From Campylobacteraceae bacterium (lineage in GTDB: Bacteria > Campylobacterota > Campylobacteria > Campylobacterales > Sulfurovaceae), in assembly GCA_027035765.1 (NCBI GenBank), contig JALVUD010000005.1, forward strand, positions 1-51,950: 51,950 nucleotides of DNA, given 5' to 3'. Positions 35,100 to 43,191 of this stretch are shown here, in pieces (the stretch's first letter is position 1; every line of letters begins with the position of its first letter). A program made the position numbers and the translations under genes. The notes below the pieces were generated by a model. The model did not search any database. It was not told the DNA's origin and was given only the letters and a program-made list of their open reading frames with translations.

Positions 35100-36686
35100 A
35101 TGCCTTCACGGTTTTTTCTCCTCTTTCTGCTGATCTTGGGGCCGCTCTTTGCCCAATCCCTGAAGATCGCCAGTTGGAATGTCGAAAATCTCTTCGATAT
35201 GCAGCGGCAGGGGACCGAGTATGAAGAGTATATCCCGGATCGGCATGGCTGGACGGAGGCGATGTTGCGTAAAAAACTCCAACATACCGCCCAGGTGATC
35301 TGCGATCTGGATGCCGATGTGATCGGGTTGCAGGAGATCGAGAACGACCGGGTACTGGCGCGGCTGCAAAAGCTGCTGGGGCGTGTCGGATGCCCCTATC
35401 CCTACCGGGCGATCACCACCGGGCCGGGGCGTCCGGTCCACGTGGCCCTCCTGAGCCGTGTGAAGATTGCGAAAAAACGGGAGATCCCCGTCACCTACAG
35501 CGGCAGACAGCGCCGGATCCTGGAAGTGCAACTACGCACCGATCCGCCGCTGCGGCTCTTTGTCAACCACTGGCGCTCCAAAAGCGGTCCCGAGAGCGAA
35601 CGGATCCTCTATGCCCAGGCATTGCGCCGCCGCCTGTTGCGTCTACCGGTCGGCACAGAGTATCTCCTTCTTGGGGACTTCAACAGCGACTGGCAGGAGT
35701 ATCGGATCATGGAATCGAAACTCAACGATACCCACGGTCGTACCGGGATCAACCAGGTCCTGATAACAACCCGTAACGGCCGGATGGTCCGCTACCGGGA
35801 TCTCTCCGCACACCCCGGAACCTTCCTCCACTACACTCTCTGGCTGGAACTGCCGGCATCCCAACGCTGGAGCCACAACTTCTACGGCAACAAGGAGGGG
35901 ATCGACGCGATGCTGATTCCTCCGAGTCTGGCCGATGGAAGGAGCTGGGAGTATCGTCGCGGAAGTTTCGGGGTCTATCGCCCCCGATATCTCTTTGGAG
36001 AACATGGAGAGATCAGACGCTGGGAGTATCGTCACGGTCGGCATATCGGCCGGGGATATTCGGATCATCTGCCGATCTACGCCAAACTGGAGACTCTGGC
36101 ACCGGGCAAGAGCCGTGCCCGGGCCCCGAAAGCCGAAGCGCAAGCTTCCAAGTGTCCGAAGACCGACATCGCTACCCTTCAAAAACTCCGATCCCTGGAA
36201 AACCCCCGATGCCTGCAGGGGGTTGTGGTGATTTTCAAGCGGGGCCGCCATGCGGTGATCCAACAGCGCCCCGACGGGCCGGCGATCCTGGTCTATGGAG
36301 CGGCGGCAGGGCTGAAAGAGGGGGAACGATACGATTTGCAGATCGAGGGGTTCAAACGCTATCACGGAATGCCGGAGATCACCGACCTGGAGGTTCTGCA
36401 GGAGAGAGGAGGGGTGGCTACCGATGCTTTTGTTTCTCCTTTCGATCCGTCGATGATGGAGCGTCCTGCCGATCGTTACCGCATCGTCCGCGATATCCGG
36501 GGGCGCTATCGCCATCGCCGGCTTATCGTGGGAGGCAGGGAGCTGCGAATCCATTTCAAAAAGCGGCGTTGGATCCCCGACGAGGGGGAGAAAATTAGGA
36601 TAAAAAGAGCCCAGATAGGCTATTATAAGGGCCACAGCGAACTGGTCGTATGGGACCGGAACGATTTCGAAACTGCAAAGGAATAA
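35100..36686 (+). CDS. Secreted endonuclease/exonuclease/phosphatase-family protein with extra C-terminal domain
   Basis: 528-residue exported protein with a signal peptide (1-18, ending LFAQS). It is followed by an EEP domain (about 20-345). Catalytic motifs are SWNVENLFD, the metal-binding Glu in VIGLQEIEN, GDFNSDW and the terminal YSDHLPIYA. The residues needed for a metal-dependent nuclease or phosphatase are thus present. A C-terminal region (about 360-528) looks like a beta-rich, possibly OB-fold domain and is unusual for the family. There is no clear ribosome binding site before ATG 35100. It precedes the hemJ-like gene by one base. Role could be extracellular DNA degradation; the substrate is unknown. 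Confidence 0.8.
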   Translation: MPSRFFLLFLLILGPLFAQSLKIASWNVENLFDMQRQGTEYEEYIPDRHGWTEAMLRKKLQHTAQVICDLDADVIGLQEIENDRVLARLQKLLGRVGCPYPYRAITTGPGRPVHVALLSRVKIAKKREIPVTYSGRQRRILEVQLRTDPPLRLFVNHWRSKSGPESERILYAQALRRRLLRLPVGTEYLLLGDFNSDWQEYRIMESKLNDTHGRTGINQVLITTRNGRMVRYRDLSAHPGTFLHYTLWLELPASQRWSHNFYGNKEGIDAMLIPPSLADGRSWEYRRGSFGVYRPRYLFGEHGEIRRWEYRHGRHIGRGYSDHLPIYAKLETLAPGKSRARAPKAEAQASKCPKTDIATLQKLRSLENPRCLQGVVVIFKRGRHAVIQQRPDGPAILVYGAAAGLKEGERYDLQIEGFKRYHGMPEITDLEVLQERGGVATDAFVSPFDPSMMERPADRYRIVRDIRGRYRHRRLIVGGRELRIHFKKRRWIPDEGEKIRIKRAQIGYYKGHSELVVWDRNDFETAKE

Positions 36687-36687
36687 G

Positions 36688-37119
36688 ATGGAGTACTATA
36701 CCTGGATACTGGCCTTTCACGTCATGAGTTTTGTCAGCTGGATGGCGATGCTCTTCTATCAGCCGAGGCTCTATGTCTATCATGCCGAGCATGCCGACAA
36801 TCCCGGTTTCGTGGAGGTGGTCAAGATCCAGGAGTACAAGCTCTTCAAATACATCGGTGTTCCGGCCATGTGGGCCACGGTGCTCTCGGGCGGGACGATG
36901 CTCTGGCTCAATCCGGCCCTGCTGCATATGCCCTGGATGCACGCCAAGCTTCTCTTTGTGGCCCTGCTGATCGCCTACCACTTCACCCTGGAATACCATC
37001 GCAAAAAGCTCCTGGAGAATCCCCACTACAAGCCCGGAAAGTTCTACCGCTTCTACAACGAGGTTCCGACACTGCTGATGATTGGGATTGTTGTCTTCGT
37101 GGTGGTCAAACCCTTTTAA
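36688..37119 (+). CDS. hemJ: HemJ-like protoporphyrinogen oxidase
   Basis: 143-residue, four-helix membrane protein of the UPF0093/HemJ family, which oxidises protoporphyrinogen IX to protoporphyrin IX in bacteria lacking HemG/HemY. The diagnostic N-terminus FHVMSFVSWMAMLFYQPRL, with His 11, is present, as are the KIQEYKLFKYIGVPAM block and the MHAKLLFV helix. It starts one base after the nuclease gene and is followed by a TATAAT box for the next gene. Confidence 0.9.
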   Translation: MEYYTWILAFHVMSFVSWMAMLFYQPRLYVYHAEHADNPGFVEVVKIQEYKLFKYIGVPAMWATVLSGGTMLWLNPALLHMPWMHAKLLFVALLIAYHFTLEYHRKKLLENPHYKPGKFYRFYNEVPTLLMIGIVVFVVVKPF

Positions 37120-37130
37120 CCCCCCTCTGA

Positions 37131-37136
37131 TATAAT
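37131..37136 (+). promoter_or_regulatory. Minus-10 box upstream of the DUF2231-like gene
   Basis: TATAAT in the context CTGATATAATGG, 31 bases before the ATG at 37167; no clear -35. Confidence 0.5.
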
Positions 37137-37166
37137 GGAGAAACGATTTTAGTTCAAGGAGTTTCC

Positions 37167-37961
37167 ATGGCGTTGCCTGCTGTCTCGATCCCCGATATCC
37201 CGCTGCCGTTTCATGTGCCTGTAGAGGTCCATCCCTGTGTCGTCCATCTGGCAGTAGCGCTTCCGATGGTGATCCTCCTGATGGAGCTGGTCAATCTGGT
37301 GGCCAAGAAACGGGCGCTGGGCGTTTTCAGTTTCGTTTTGATGCTGCTGCTGGCGGTGATTCTCTTTGGTGCCTATCTTACCGGATCAGCCGATGCCCAT
37401 CAGGCGGGAGCTGTGCTGGATTCGGGAGAGGTCAAAAGTCTCTTTGAAGCTCACAAGACTCAGGGAATCTATCTGGTCTACAGCGCGTTGGTTCTGGCGG
37501 TGATCAAGCTCCTGAGCGTTCTGATCCGCAAAACGCCCATGCGTGTGATCTTTCTGCTCTTTCTGATCGCCTTTACCGCTCTGACGATCAATACGGCCAA
37601 AAAGGGCAAGGAATTGGTCTTCGAATACGGCGTTAACGTCAAGACGGCCTCGGCTCCCGCAACGGGTGAGAGTAAGGCGCCCGTAGCTGCCGAGCCCGCC
37701 TCCACTGAGGCACCGAAGTCTGAGGAGGCGAAGACTCCCAAGGCCCCGGTCGAAGCGGAGAAAAGCGAGTCTGCTGCTGCCAAAACAGAGGAGAAGCCGG
37801 CTTCCGCACCCCAGGCCCCTGCTGCCGAATCCGCTCCCACAGCAGAAGAGAAACCTGCTCCGGAGGGTGAAACCGCTCCTTCCGCCCATGAAGCTCCCGC
37901 CGCTCCCGCGGCAGGGTCCGCTGCACCTGTCCAGGGTGAGAAGAGACCCGCTTCCGAGTAA
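37167..37961 (+). CDS. DUF2231-like membrane protein with Ala/Pro/Glu-rich tail
   Basis: 264-residue protein. Residues 1-150 hold four hydrophobic helices and the sequence VEVHPCVVHLAVALPMVILLMELV, like DUF2231 membrane proteins whose paired histidines may bind heme or metal. Residues 160-264 are a low-complexity tail of Ala, Pro, Glu, Lys and Ser with no order predicted by eye. The tail is probably disordered and could be a spacer or protein-binding segment. Function unknown. A TATAAT promoter and its own downstream stem-loop suggest a single-gene unit. Confidence 0.75.
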   Translation: MALPAVSIPDIPLPFHVPVEVHPCVVHLAVALPMVILLMELVNLVAKKRALGVFSFVLMLLLAVILFGAYLTGSADAHQAGAVLDSGEVKSLFEAHKTQGIYLVYSALVLAVIKLLSVLIRKTPMRVIFLLFLIAFTALTINTAKKGKELVFEYGVNVKTASAPATGESKAPVAAEPASTEAPKSEEAKTPKAPVEAEKSESAAAKTEEKPASAPQAPAAESAPTAEEKPAPEGETAPSAHEAPAAPAAGSAAPVQGEKRPASE

Positions 37962-37974
37962 GTATTCGAGTGTT

Positions 37975-38000
37975 CCTCTCCTTTGACTTGGAAGGAGAGG
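37975..38000 (+). terminator. Stem-loop downstream of the DUF2231-like gene
   Basis: CCTCTCCTT (37975-37983) pairs perfectly with AAGGAGAGG (37992-38000), loop of eight bases, 14 bases after the stop. It is followed by AAAAG rather than a T-run, so it may be a transcript 3' end or stabiliser instead of a true intrinsic terminator. Confidence 0.4.
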
Positions 38001-38005
38001 AAAAG

Positions 38006-38365
38006 CTACTCTCCTTTTTCACCCCTCTTCCCTTGATACAGCACTGCCATGAAAGTTCCCGTACCCCGCAAAAAACCCGACCAAAACATTGGCCACGGGA
38101 AGAAGTCGGGCTGATGGCGGTCGATACCGCTGCATCCGGGAAGGATGAACGATGTAACGATCAGCAGTGCCGCGACTGTTTCGAGCAGGAGGAACCATCG
38201 GCCGAAACGGTAAGGGTGTTTCGCCAACAGGATGGGAAGGGTGAGCAGGACGAAAGCGGACGCCACGAGCGAAGGGGTCCAGACCGGACCGGCCCAGGGA
38301 AGGGGAATGAGGAAAAGAATATCCCAGGGAGAATAGGACAGTGCTAAAGTTGTCGATTCCAGAAA
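38006..38365 (-). pseudogene. 5'-truncated membrane protein gene, cut by a REP-like palindrome
   Basis: On the minus strand an open frame encodes about 120 residues with the look of a real integral membrane protein. It has hydrophobic segments ILFLIPLPWAGPVWTPSL, VASAFVLLTLPILLA and LLLETVAALLIVTSFIL, then HQPDFFPWPMFWSGFLRG. The frame runs without an ATG straight into the palindromic repeat at 38367-38416 and stops near 38438. The 5' part is therefore missing. A GTG at 38264-38266 could give an 86-residue product, but there is no ribosome binding site I trust. I do not recognise the family; it appears to be a remnant. Confidence 0.5.
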
Positions 38366-38366
38366 A

Positions 38367-38416
38367 TGGAGGCGGGACTTCAGTCCCGCAAATGCGGGGT
38401 TGAAACCCCGCCTCCA
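38367..38416. repeat. Bipartite REP-like palindrome
   Basis: Two adjacent perfect hairpins, GCGGGACT-TC-AGTCCCGC (38372-38389) and GCGGGGTT-GA-AACCCCGC (38394-38411), sit inside an outer inverted repeat TGGAGGCGGG/CCCGCCTCCA (38367-38376, 38407-38416). The pattern is like bacterial interspersed mosaic elements. A degenerate copy occurs at 51345-51398. About 120 bases of featureless DNA follow up to ppa, apart from the hairpin at 38516-38531. Confidence 0.75.
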
Positions 38417-38515
38417 AAAATGGTTACGTGATTGCAGTTATTTGAAAGACTTATTGATTGAGAGATAGCTTTTTCAATCCGGTGTGAAATTTTCGGAAAG
38501 CAGAATGATACAGGC

Positions 38516-38531
38516 TCTCCCCGGAGGGAGA
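38516..38531 (-). terminator. UNCG-type stem-loop after ppa
   Basis: On the minus strand TCTCCC-TCCG-GGGAGA forms a 6-bp stem closed by a C(UCCG)G loop, an extra-stable UNCG tetraloop. It lies seven bases downstream of the ppa stop codon. There is no T-run. The same loop occurs after the TAXI protein gene (42202-42217). Confidence 0.5.
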
Positions 38532-38538
38532 AAGAAAG

Positions 38539-39060
38539 TTATTTCTTGTAGTTTTCGATGGCGGCTTCGAGAATTTTGGTCGCTTTTTCCTTGCCTTCGA
38601 ATCCGGTGACCTTGACCCATTTGTTGGGTTCGAGCATCTTGTATGTTTCGAAGAAATTTTTGATCTTGTTGAGAGTGTGCTCCGGCAGATCATCGATATC
38701 ACGGATGTTTTTGTAGGTGGGGTCGATCTTGTCGGCAGGAACGGCGATGAGTTTCTCGTCGATGCCGCTTTCGTCTTCCATCATCAGCACCCCGATGAGG
38801 CGGCTTTTGATGTAGCTGCCGGGGTAGAGGGGATACTCACTGATGACCAGGATATCCGCCGGATCGCCGTCGTCGCTGAGGGTATTGGCGACGAAGCCGT
38901 AGTTGGCGGGATAGAACATGGCTGAGTACATTACACGGTCCACTTCGATGGCACCGCTCTCTTTGTCCAGTTCGTATTTGACGTTGGAGCCGTAGGGGAC
39001 TTCGATGATCGCCTTGACGGCGTCGGGGACCTCACCGTGTCCGATTTTGCTGATATCCAT
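38539..39060 (-). CDS. ppa: Inorganic pyrophosphatase (family I)
   Basis: Cytoplasmic enzyme that hydrolyses pyrophosphate and so drives biosynthetic reactions. The 173-residue product has the type I core: VPYGSNVKYELD, FYPANYGFV and the metal-binding SDDGDPADILV (62-72, Asp 64, 66 and 69), then the IGVLMMEDESGIDEKLIAVP block with its essential Asp. The usual DPLD is DPAD here, which keeps the acidic ligand. It is transcribed with or next to queD, 62 bases away on the same strand. Confidence 0.96.
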   Translation of the reverse strand: MDISKIGHGEVPDAVKAIIEVPYGSNVKYELDKESGAIEVDRVMYSAMFYPANYGFVANTLSDDGDPADILVISEYPLYPGSYIKSRLIGVLMMEDESGIDEKLIAVPADKIDPTYKNIRDIDDLPEHTLNKIKNFFETYKMLEPNKWVKVTGFEGKEKATKILEAAIENYKK

Positions 39061-39122
39061 TGCACTATCCTTTAGAAATGATTTCCCGGGATTTTAGCAT
39101 AGAAGCGCCCCGGATCGGCTTG

Positions 39123-39692
39123 TCAGCTCTCAAGAGAGCGGGCTTCGACCCGACAGTGGGATTTGGGTGTCTCCCAGAACTCCACCGCTTCGACTTTCAC
39201 CCCCAGACCCCGCATCCGGTCGCTGACGATTCCGAGGATCCAGGCGGTGAGGTTTTCGCTGGTGGGGACGAAATCGACGACGACCATTCCTTCGTACTTT
39301 TCGATCAGGGGTGCGGGGGCTTCTGCGAGGAGCTCCAGTCTCGGGGTCCAGTAGCCCTCGGGGTGGACGTAAAACTTCGCTTCGTCCATGGCGCCCCGGG
39401 CATCGGCATAGTGGCTCATGAGATCGAAAAAGAGAGGATCGTTGCGGTCGATAATGAACTTGTGATCCAGGGTGGCGTCGAGCCAGGCTTTGAACCAGTT
39501 GAGGTGCTTGAAATCGGTAACCATCCCGTCGGTGAGGATCTCCGAGGAGAGAAAGATTCTGATCTGTCCCTGGTGTCCGTGGAGATGCCGGCACATGAGG
39601 CACTCGTCCAGGCTGTATGCTTTGTCGAGGCTTTGGGACCAGACCCGATGGCCGTAACAGAAATCGAAAGATTTGTCGATGATCCAACGCAT
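39123..39692 (-). CDS. queD: 6-carboxytetrahydropterin synthase (QueD/PTPS family)
   Basis: 189-residue pterin synthase-like enzyme, expected to convert dihydroneopterin triphosphate to 6-carboxytetrahydropterin for queuosine/7-deazaguanine synthesis. Zinc ligands are visible as His 15 (FCYGHRV) and the HLHGH cluster at 36-40; DFKHLNWFKAWLDATLDHKFI follows. It is longer than minimal QueD (about 120 residues), with an internal insertion (about 85-125), a form I associate with this phylum. ppa lies downstream on the same strand. Confidence 0.88.
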   Translation of the reverse strand: MRWIIDKSFDFCYGHRVWSQSLDKAYSLDECLMCRHLHGHQGQIRIFLSSEILTDGMVTDFKHLNWFKAWLDATLDHKFIIDRNDPLFFDLMSHYADARGAMDEAKFYVHPEGYWTPRLELLAEAPAPLIEKYEGMVVVDFVPTSENLTAWILGIVSDRMRGLGVKVEAVEFWETPKSHCRVEARSLES

Positions 39693-39751
39693 TTTGTGCT
39701 CACCTTGTTCTTAAATTCAAAAATCAATAATTTAGTGTACTGAAAACAACC

Positions 39752-39834
39752 GGTTTCACTCGATAGCTCTGGCAGTCGCGAACGCAAGCGCCCCTTCGGG
39801 GTTGAGCGCTCCTTTGTCGCCATCGAGTGAAACC
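39752..39834. repeat. 13-bp perfect inverted repeat with inner stems
   Basis: GGTTTCACTCGAT (39752-39764) and ATCGAGTGAAACC (39822-39834) are exact inverted repeats 57 bases apart. The enclosed DNA has a CCCC-TTC-GGGG stem flanked by GCGC. It lies in the 332-base gap between queD and the TRAP genes, which holds no ORF. It could be a structured RNA, a minute mobile element or a protein-binding site. Confidence 0.5.
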
Positions 39835-39860
39835 TCTCCGTAATATTTTTCAGAGGGTCC

Positions 39861-40020
39861 AATTAACAATAAAAAATTCAGGAAAGCTTTGCTCTGCAAA
39901 GCATTTCGTTATGTTTGAATTTATGATAGCAGGAAAGATTGAATGAAAGAAGATACTGAAAGAATCGAAAAATTTACCAATGACCAATAACTAATGTCCA
40001 ATGACGTCGCCGAAGGCGAC
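39861..40020. repeat. Composite element: heptamers and two hairpins beside the TRAP genes
   Basis: Three AT-rich units of the type AATTCAG (39861-39881) precede the hairpin GCTTTGC-TCT-GCAAAGC (39886-39902). Four heptamers of the type ACCAATG follow (39976-40003). The hairpin GTCGCC-GAA-GGCGAC (40006-40020) then ends four bases before the stop codon of the minus-strand TRAP permease. The 70 bases between the parts show only loose repetition. Confidence 0.6.
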
Positions 40021-40024
40021 ATCG

Positions 40025-42142
40025 TCACGCCATGATACCTTTGACGGTCCAGCGTCCTCCATCCCGGGCGATTTTGGATTTTTGCAGATAGTAGAGCCCG
40101 GCGTAAAGGGCGATGCCGATGGCGTAGGAGATGTAGATACTGCCGTAGCCCAGCCACTGGGCTGTCATGTTGGGGATGAACATGAAAGGGACGATGGCGA
40201 GGAAAACGAGGCGTTCGAGGAGGTTGACTTTGGTCAGGAAGTAGCCTTGGGTTGCCGAGGAGAAGGCGAACATCCCCAGAACGGCGGTGATGAAGATCAT
40301 CCCGATCTCCAGGGGATTGTGGATCCAGACCCAGCCGGCGGGATCGTTGGGGTCCGCCGCGTCGACCGTCTCGATGAGCAGCAGCTTGGTATTGAAGAAG
40401 AACATGAAAGGCAGGATCGCTGTGCGGATATCGTAGGCAAATCCCTGCAGTCCTGTCTTGATGGGGTCGGCCTTGGCGATGCCCGCCGCGGCGTAGGCGG
40501 CCATGCCCACGGGGGGCGTGTCATCCGCCAGGATCCCGAAGTAGAAGACAAACAGATGCGCCGCGATGGCGGGGATCAGGAAACCCAGATCGGTGGCGAG
40601 ACCCATGATGACCGGGGCTGTCAGAGAGGCCATGACGATATAGTTGGCAGTGGTGGGCAGCCCCATCCCCAGGACCAGGGAAACGATGGCGGTAAAGAGC
40701 AGGACCAGGATGATGTTGCCGTTGGCCAGGGTGTCGATCACCTCGGCCAGGATCAGTCCGACCCCGGTGAGGGTGACGGAGCCTACGACGATTCCCGCCA
40801 GACCGGTGGCCACGGCGATGGGGACCATGTTTTTGGCTCCGGAGACCATCCCGTGCCAGATCTCGTAGAAGCCTTTGAGCCAGATCTCACGGGTCAGAGG
40901 TTCCTTGCGGATCATGGCGCCGATGGGGTGCTGGGTGACCATGATGAGCAGCAGGAACATGATGGCATTGAAGGCGGCCATCTGGGGGGACTGGCGTAGG
41001 ATGATCAGGGTATACATCAAAAAGAAAATGGGGATGATGTAGTGGAGTCCGCCTTTGAAGATATGCCAGGCCCTGGGCAGACGTCTCGGGTCCTCCCCCT
41101 TGATCCCCAGCTTTTTCGCCTCAAGGTGGACGATGTAGAAGAGGGCGAAGTAGCTGACGAAAGCCGGGATCGCCGCGGTGATGATGACGTCGGTATAGCT
41201 GAGTCCCAGGAACTCGGCGATGATGAAGGCGGCGGCTCCCATAATCGGCGGCATCAGCTGGCCGTTGGTGGAAGCGGCCACCTCGACGGAGGCGGCTTTG
41301 TGCGGCGGAAAGCCGAGGCGCTTCATCAGGGGGATGGTGAAGGTCCCTGTGGTGACGGTGTTGGCGATGGAGGAGCCGGAGATGATCCCCATCATCCCCG
41401 AGGCGGCGACGGAGGCTTTGGCGGGGCCGCCGTCATATTTGCCGAGCAGCGCGTAGGCGAGGTTGATGAAGTAGGCCCCCGCTCCGGCCCGCTCCAGCAG
41501 TGCGCCGAAGAGGACGAAGAGGAAAACGTAGCTTGCCGAGACTCCCAGGGGGACCCCGAAGATCCCTTCGGTGGTGAGGTACATCTGGCCGATGATCTTG
41601 TTGAGGCTGGCCCCTTTGTGGGCGATGAGGTCGGGCATATACTGGCCCCAGTGATCGTAGGCCAGGAAGATAAGCGCGATGATCCCCAGGGCCAGGCCCA
41701 GGACCCGCCGGGAGCCCTCGATCAGCAGGATGATGGTGATGACCCCCATGACGATATCGAGCTGGTTCCAGGCACCGCTTCGGGCGTTGAGCGCGTCATA
41801 GTTCCAGAAGATATAGAGCGCGCCCACCGCGGCAACGGCGGCGATGATGAAATCCCACCAGGGAATCGTAAACATCTCGCTTCTGCGTTTGAACATAGGA
41901 TACATCAGATAGGCCAGCACCAGGGCAAAGGCCAGGTGGGTTGCCCGGACAAAGACACTGTTGACCGGCACGATGACTACATAGATCTGATACATGGACC
42001 AGAGAAAGGCGATGATGGAGACGGTCCAGTCTTCCCAGCCCCGGGTTTTGAAGACCCGCTGCCCTTCGAGCTTCTCTATCAGCTCCTCATCTTCGTGGAG
42101 CTTGTCCTCTTCCGCTTCGATCGGTTTGGGTTCCTGTGCCAT
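40025..42142 (-). CDS. TRAP transporter permease, 4TM/12TM (DctQM) fusion
   Basis: 705-residue inner-membrane protein joining the small DctQ-like (about residues 40-175) and large DctM-like (about 180-690) parts of a TAXI-type TRAP transporter. It imports an organic anion with Na+ or H+. There are many hydrophobic helices. Conserved stretches include GMMGIISGSSIANTVTTGTFTIPLMKR and VLGMGLPTTANYIVMA, and an acidic cytoplasmic N-terminus (residues 5-30). The cognate binding protein is encoded just upstream on the same strand, 83 bases away. The substrate cannot be predicted from sequence. Confidence 0.93.
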   Translation of the reverse strand: MAQEPKPIEAEEDKLHEDEELIEKLEGQRVFKTRGWEDWTVSIIAFLWSMYQIYVVIVPVNSVFVRATHLAFALVLAYLMYPMFKRRSEMFTIPWWDFIIAAVAAVGALYIFWNYDALNARSGAWNQLDIVMGVITIILLIEGSRRVLGLALGIIALIFLAYDHWGQYMPDLIAHKGASLNKIIGQMYLTTEGIFGVPLGVSASYVFLFVLFGALLERAGAGAYFINLAYALLGKYDGGPAKASVAASGMMGIISGSSIANTVTTGTFTIPLMKRLGFPPHKAASVEVAASTNGQLMPPIMGAAAFIIAEFLGLSYTDVIITAAIPAFVSYFALFYIVHLEAKKLGIKGEDPRRLPRAWHIFKGGLHYIIPIFFLMYTLIILRQSPQMAAFNAIMFLLLIMVTQHPIGAMIRKEPLTREIWLKGFYEIWHGMVSGAKNMVPIAVATGLAGIVVGSVTLTGVGLILAEVIDTLANGNIILVLLFTAIVSLVLGMGLPTTANYIVMASLTAPVIMGLATDLGFLIPAIAAHLFVFYFGILADDTPPVGMAAYAAAGIAKADPIKTGLQGFAYDIRTAILPFMFFFNTKLLLIETVDAADPNDPAGWVWIHNPLEIGMIFITAVLGMFAFSSATQGYFLTKVNLLERLVFLAIVPFMFIPNMTAQWLGYGSIYISYAIGIALYAGLYYLQKSKIARDGGRWTVKGIMA

Positions 42143-42201
42143 GGTCCTCTCCTCCTTTTAAAGGTTGTATATAGACAGGATGAATCTGTGTATAGACAAC
42201 C

Positions 42202-42217
42202 CTTCCCCGGAGGGAAG
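42202..42217 (-). promoter_or_regulatory. Intercistronic UNCG stem-loop between binding protein and permease
   Basis: On the minus strand CTTCCC-TCCG-GGGAAG is a 6-bp stem with a C(UCCG)G tetraloop, eight bases after the binding-protein stop. Such hairpins commonly stabilise the upstream message and lower expression of the permease relative to the binding protein; that role here is inference. Confidence 0.5.
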
Positions 42218-42225
42218 AGAGAGGT

Positions 42226-43191
42226 TTATTTGAGGATACCGGCCTCTTTGAAGGCTTTGATAGCACCGGGATGCTGGGGAATCGCCAGGCCGTCAAGCAG
42301 CGATTTTTTGGTGATGGTCTTGTAGGCGGGGTGGAGCTTCTTGAACTTGTCGAAATTGTCCAGAATGGTCTTGGTCAGAGCATAGACGACCTTTTCGGGC
42401 ATCTTTTCGCTGGTGACCAGCACCGCTTTGACCCCGATACTGGGAGTGTCATGGGTGACGCCTTTGTAGAAGGAACCGGAGATGACCCCCTTGGCATAGT
42501 AGGGATATTTGGCGACCAGCTCGTCGATGGGCTTACCCTCGATGGGGACCAGGTCGATATCGACGGAGTTGGCGGCATCTTTGATGTTGGCGGTGGGGTG
42601 GCCGAAGACACCGAAGTAGCCGTCGATCTTGTTGTCTTTGAGCATGGTGGGGCCTTCGGTAGACTTGAGCTCCTCAACCTTGGCCAGGTCGGACTTTTTG
42701 ATGCCGAAAGCGTTCATGACGATCTCGGCGGTCATCCGTGTACCGGAACCGGGAACGTCGATATTGATCCGCTTGCCTTTGATGTCGGGGAGGGTTTTGA
42801 TCCCGGCATCCTTGCGGACGACCAGGGCCAGCAGTTCGGGATAGATCGCCATGACACTGCGGAGCTCTTTGATAGGCTTGCCTTTGAACTTCCCTTCACC
42901 GTGGTAGGCCTGATAGACGGTATCGGACTGGGCGATCCCGAAGTCCAGTTCTCCGGCATGGATGGTATTGACATTGTAGACCGAACCTCCGGTGGACTCT
43001 ACGGAGCAGCGGATACCGGTGGCTTTGCGGTTTTTGTTCATCATCCGGCAGATGGCGCCGCCGGTGGGGTAGTAGGTCCCGGTGACCCCGCCGGTACCGA
43101 TGGTGATGAATTGGGCGCCGAAGGCGGAGCCGGAGAGGATGAGGGCGGCTGCTGCCGCCTTGCCGAGGTTCAGAAAGGTCTTACCGATCAT
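42226..43191 (-). CDS. TAXI-family TRAP solute-binding protein
   Basis: 321-residue periplasmic receptor of the TAXI (TRAP-associated extracytoplasmic immunogenic) family. It has a signal peptide (about 1-24, ending GSAFGA), then FITIGTGGVTGTYYPTGGAICRMMN, the hallmark opening. STGGSVYNVNTIHAGELDFGIAQSD and INIDVPGSGTRMTAEIVM follow. I chose ATG 43191, preceded by AAAGGAGTT; the longer ORF adds a low-complexity non-coding stretch. The pair with the fused permease is complete for a TAXI TRAP system. Ligand unknown, glutamate or other carboxylates being typical. Confidence 0.93.
   Translation of the reverse strand: MIGKTFLNLGKAAAAALILSGSAFGAQFITIGTGGVTGTYYPTGGAICRMMNKNRKATGIRCSVESTGGSVYNVNTIHAGELDFGIAQSDTVYQAYHGEGKFKGKPIKELRSVMAIYPELLALVVRKDAGIKTLPDIKGKRINIDVPGSGTRMTAEIVMNAFGIKKSDLAKVEELKSTEGPTMLKDNKIDGYFGVFGHPTANIKDAANSVDIDLVPIEGKPIDELVAKYPYYAKGVISGSFYKGVTHDTPSIGVKAVLVTSEKMPEKVVYALTKTILDNFDKFKKLHPAYKTITKKSLLDGLAIPQHPGAIKAFKEAGILK

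Noticed and set aside
40001-42325. Two plus-strand frames (332 and 427 codons) opposite the TRAP permease
   Set aside because: Asp/Gly/His-rich shadow translations without domains; the minus-strand permease explains the region.
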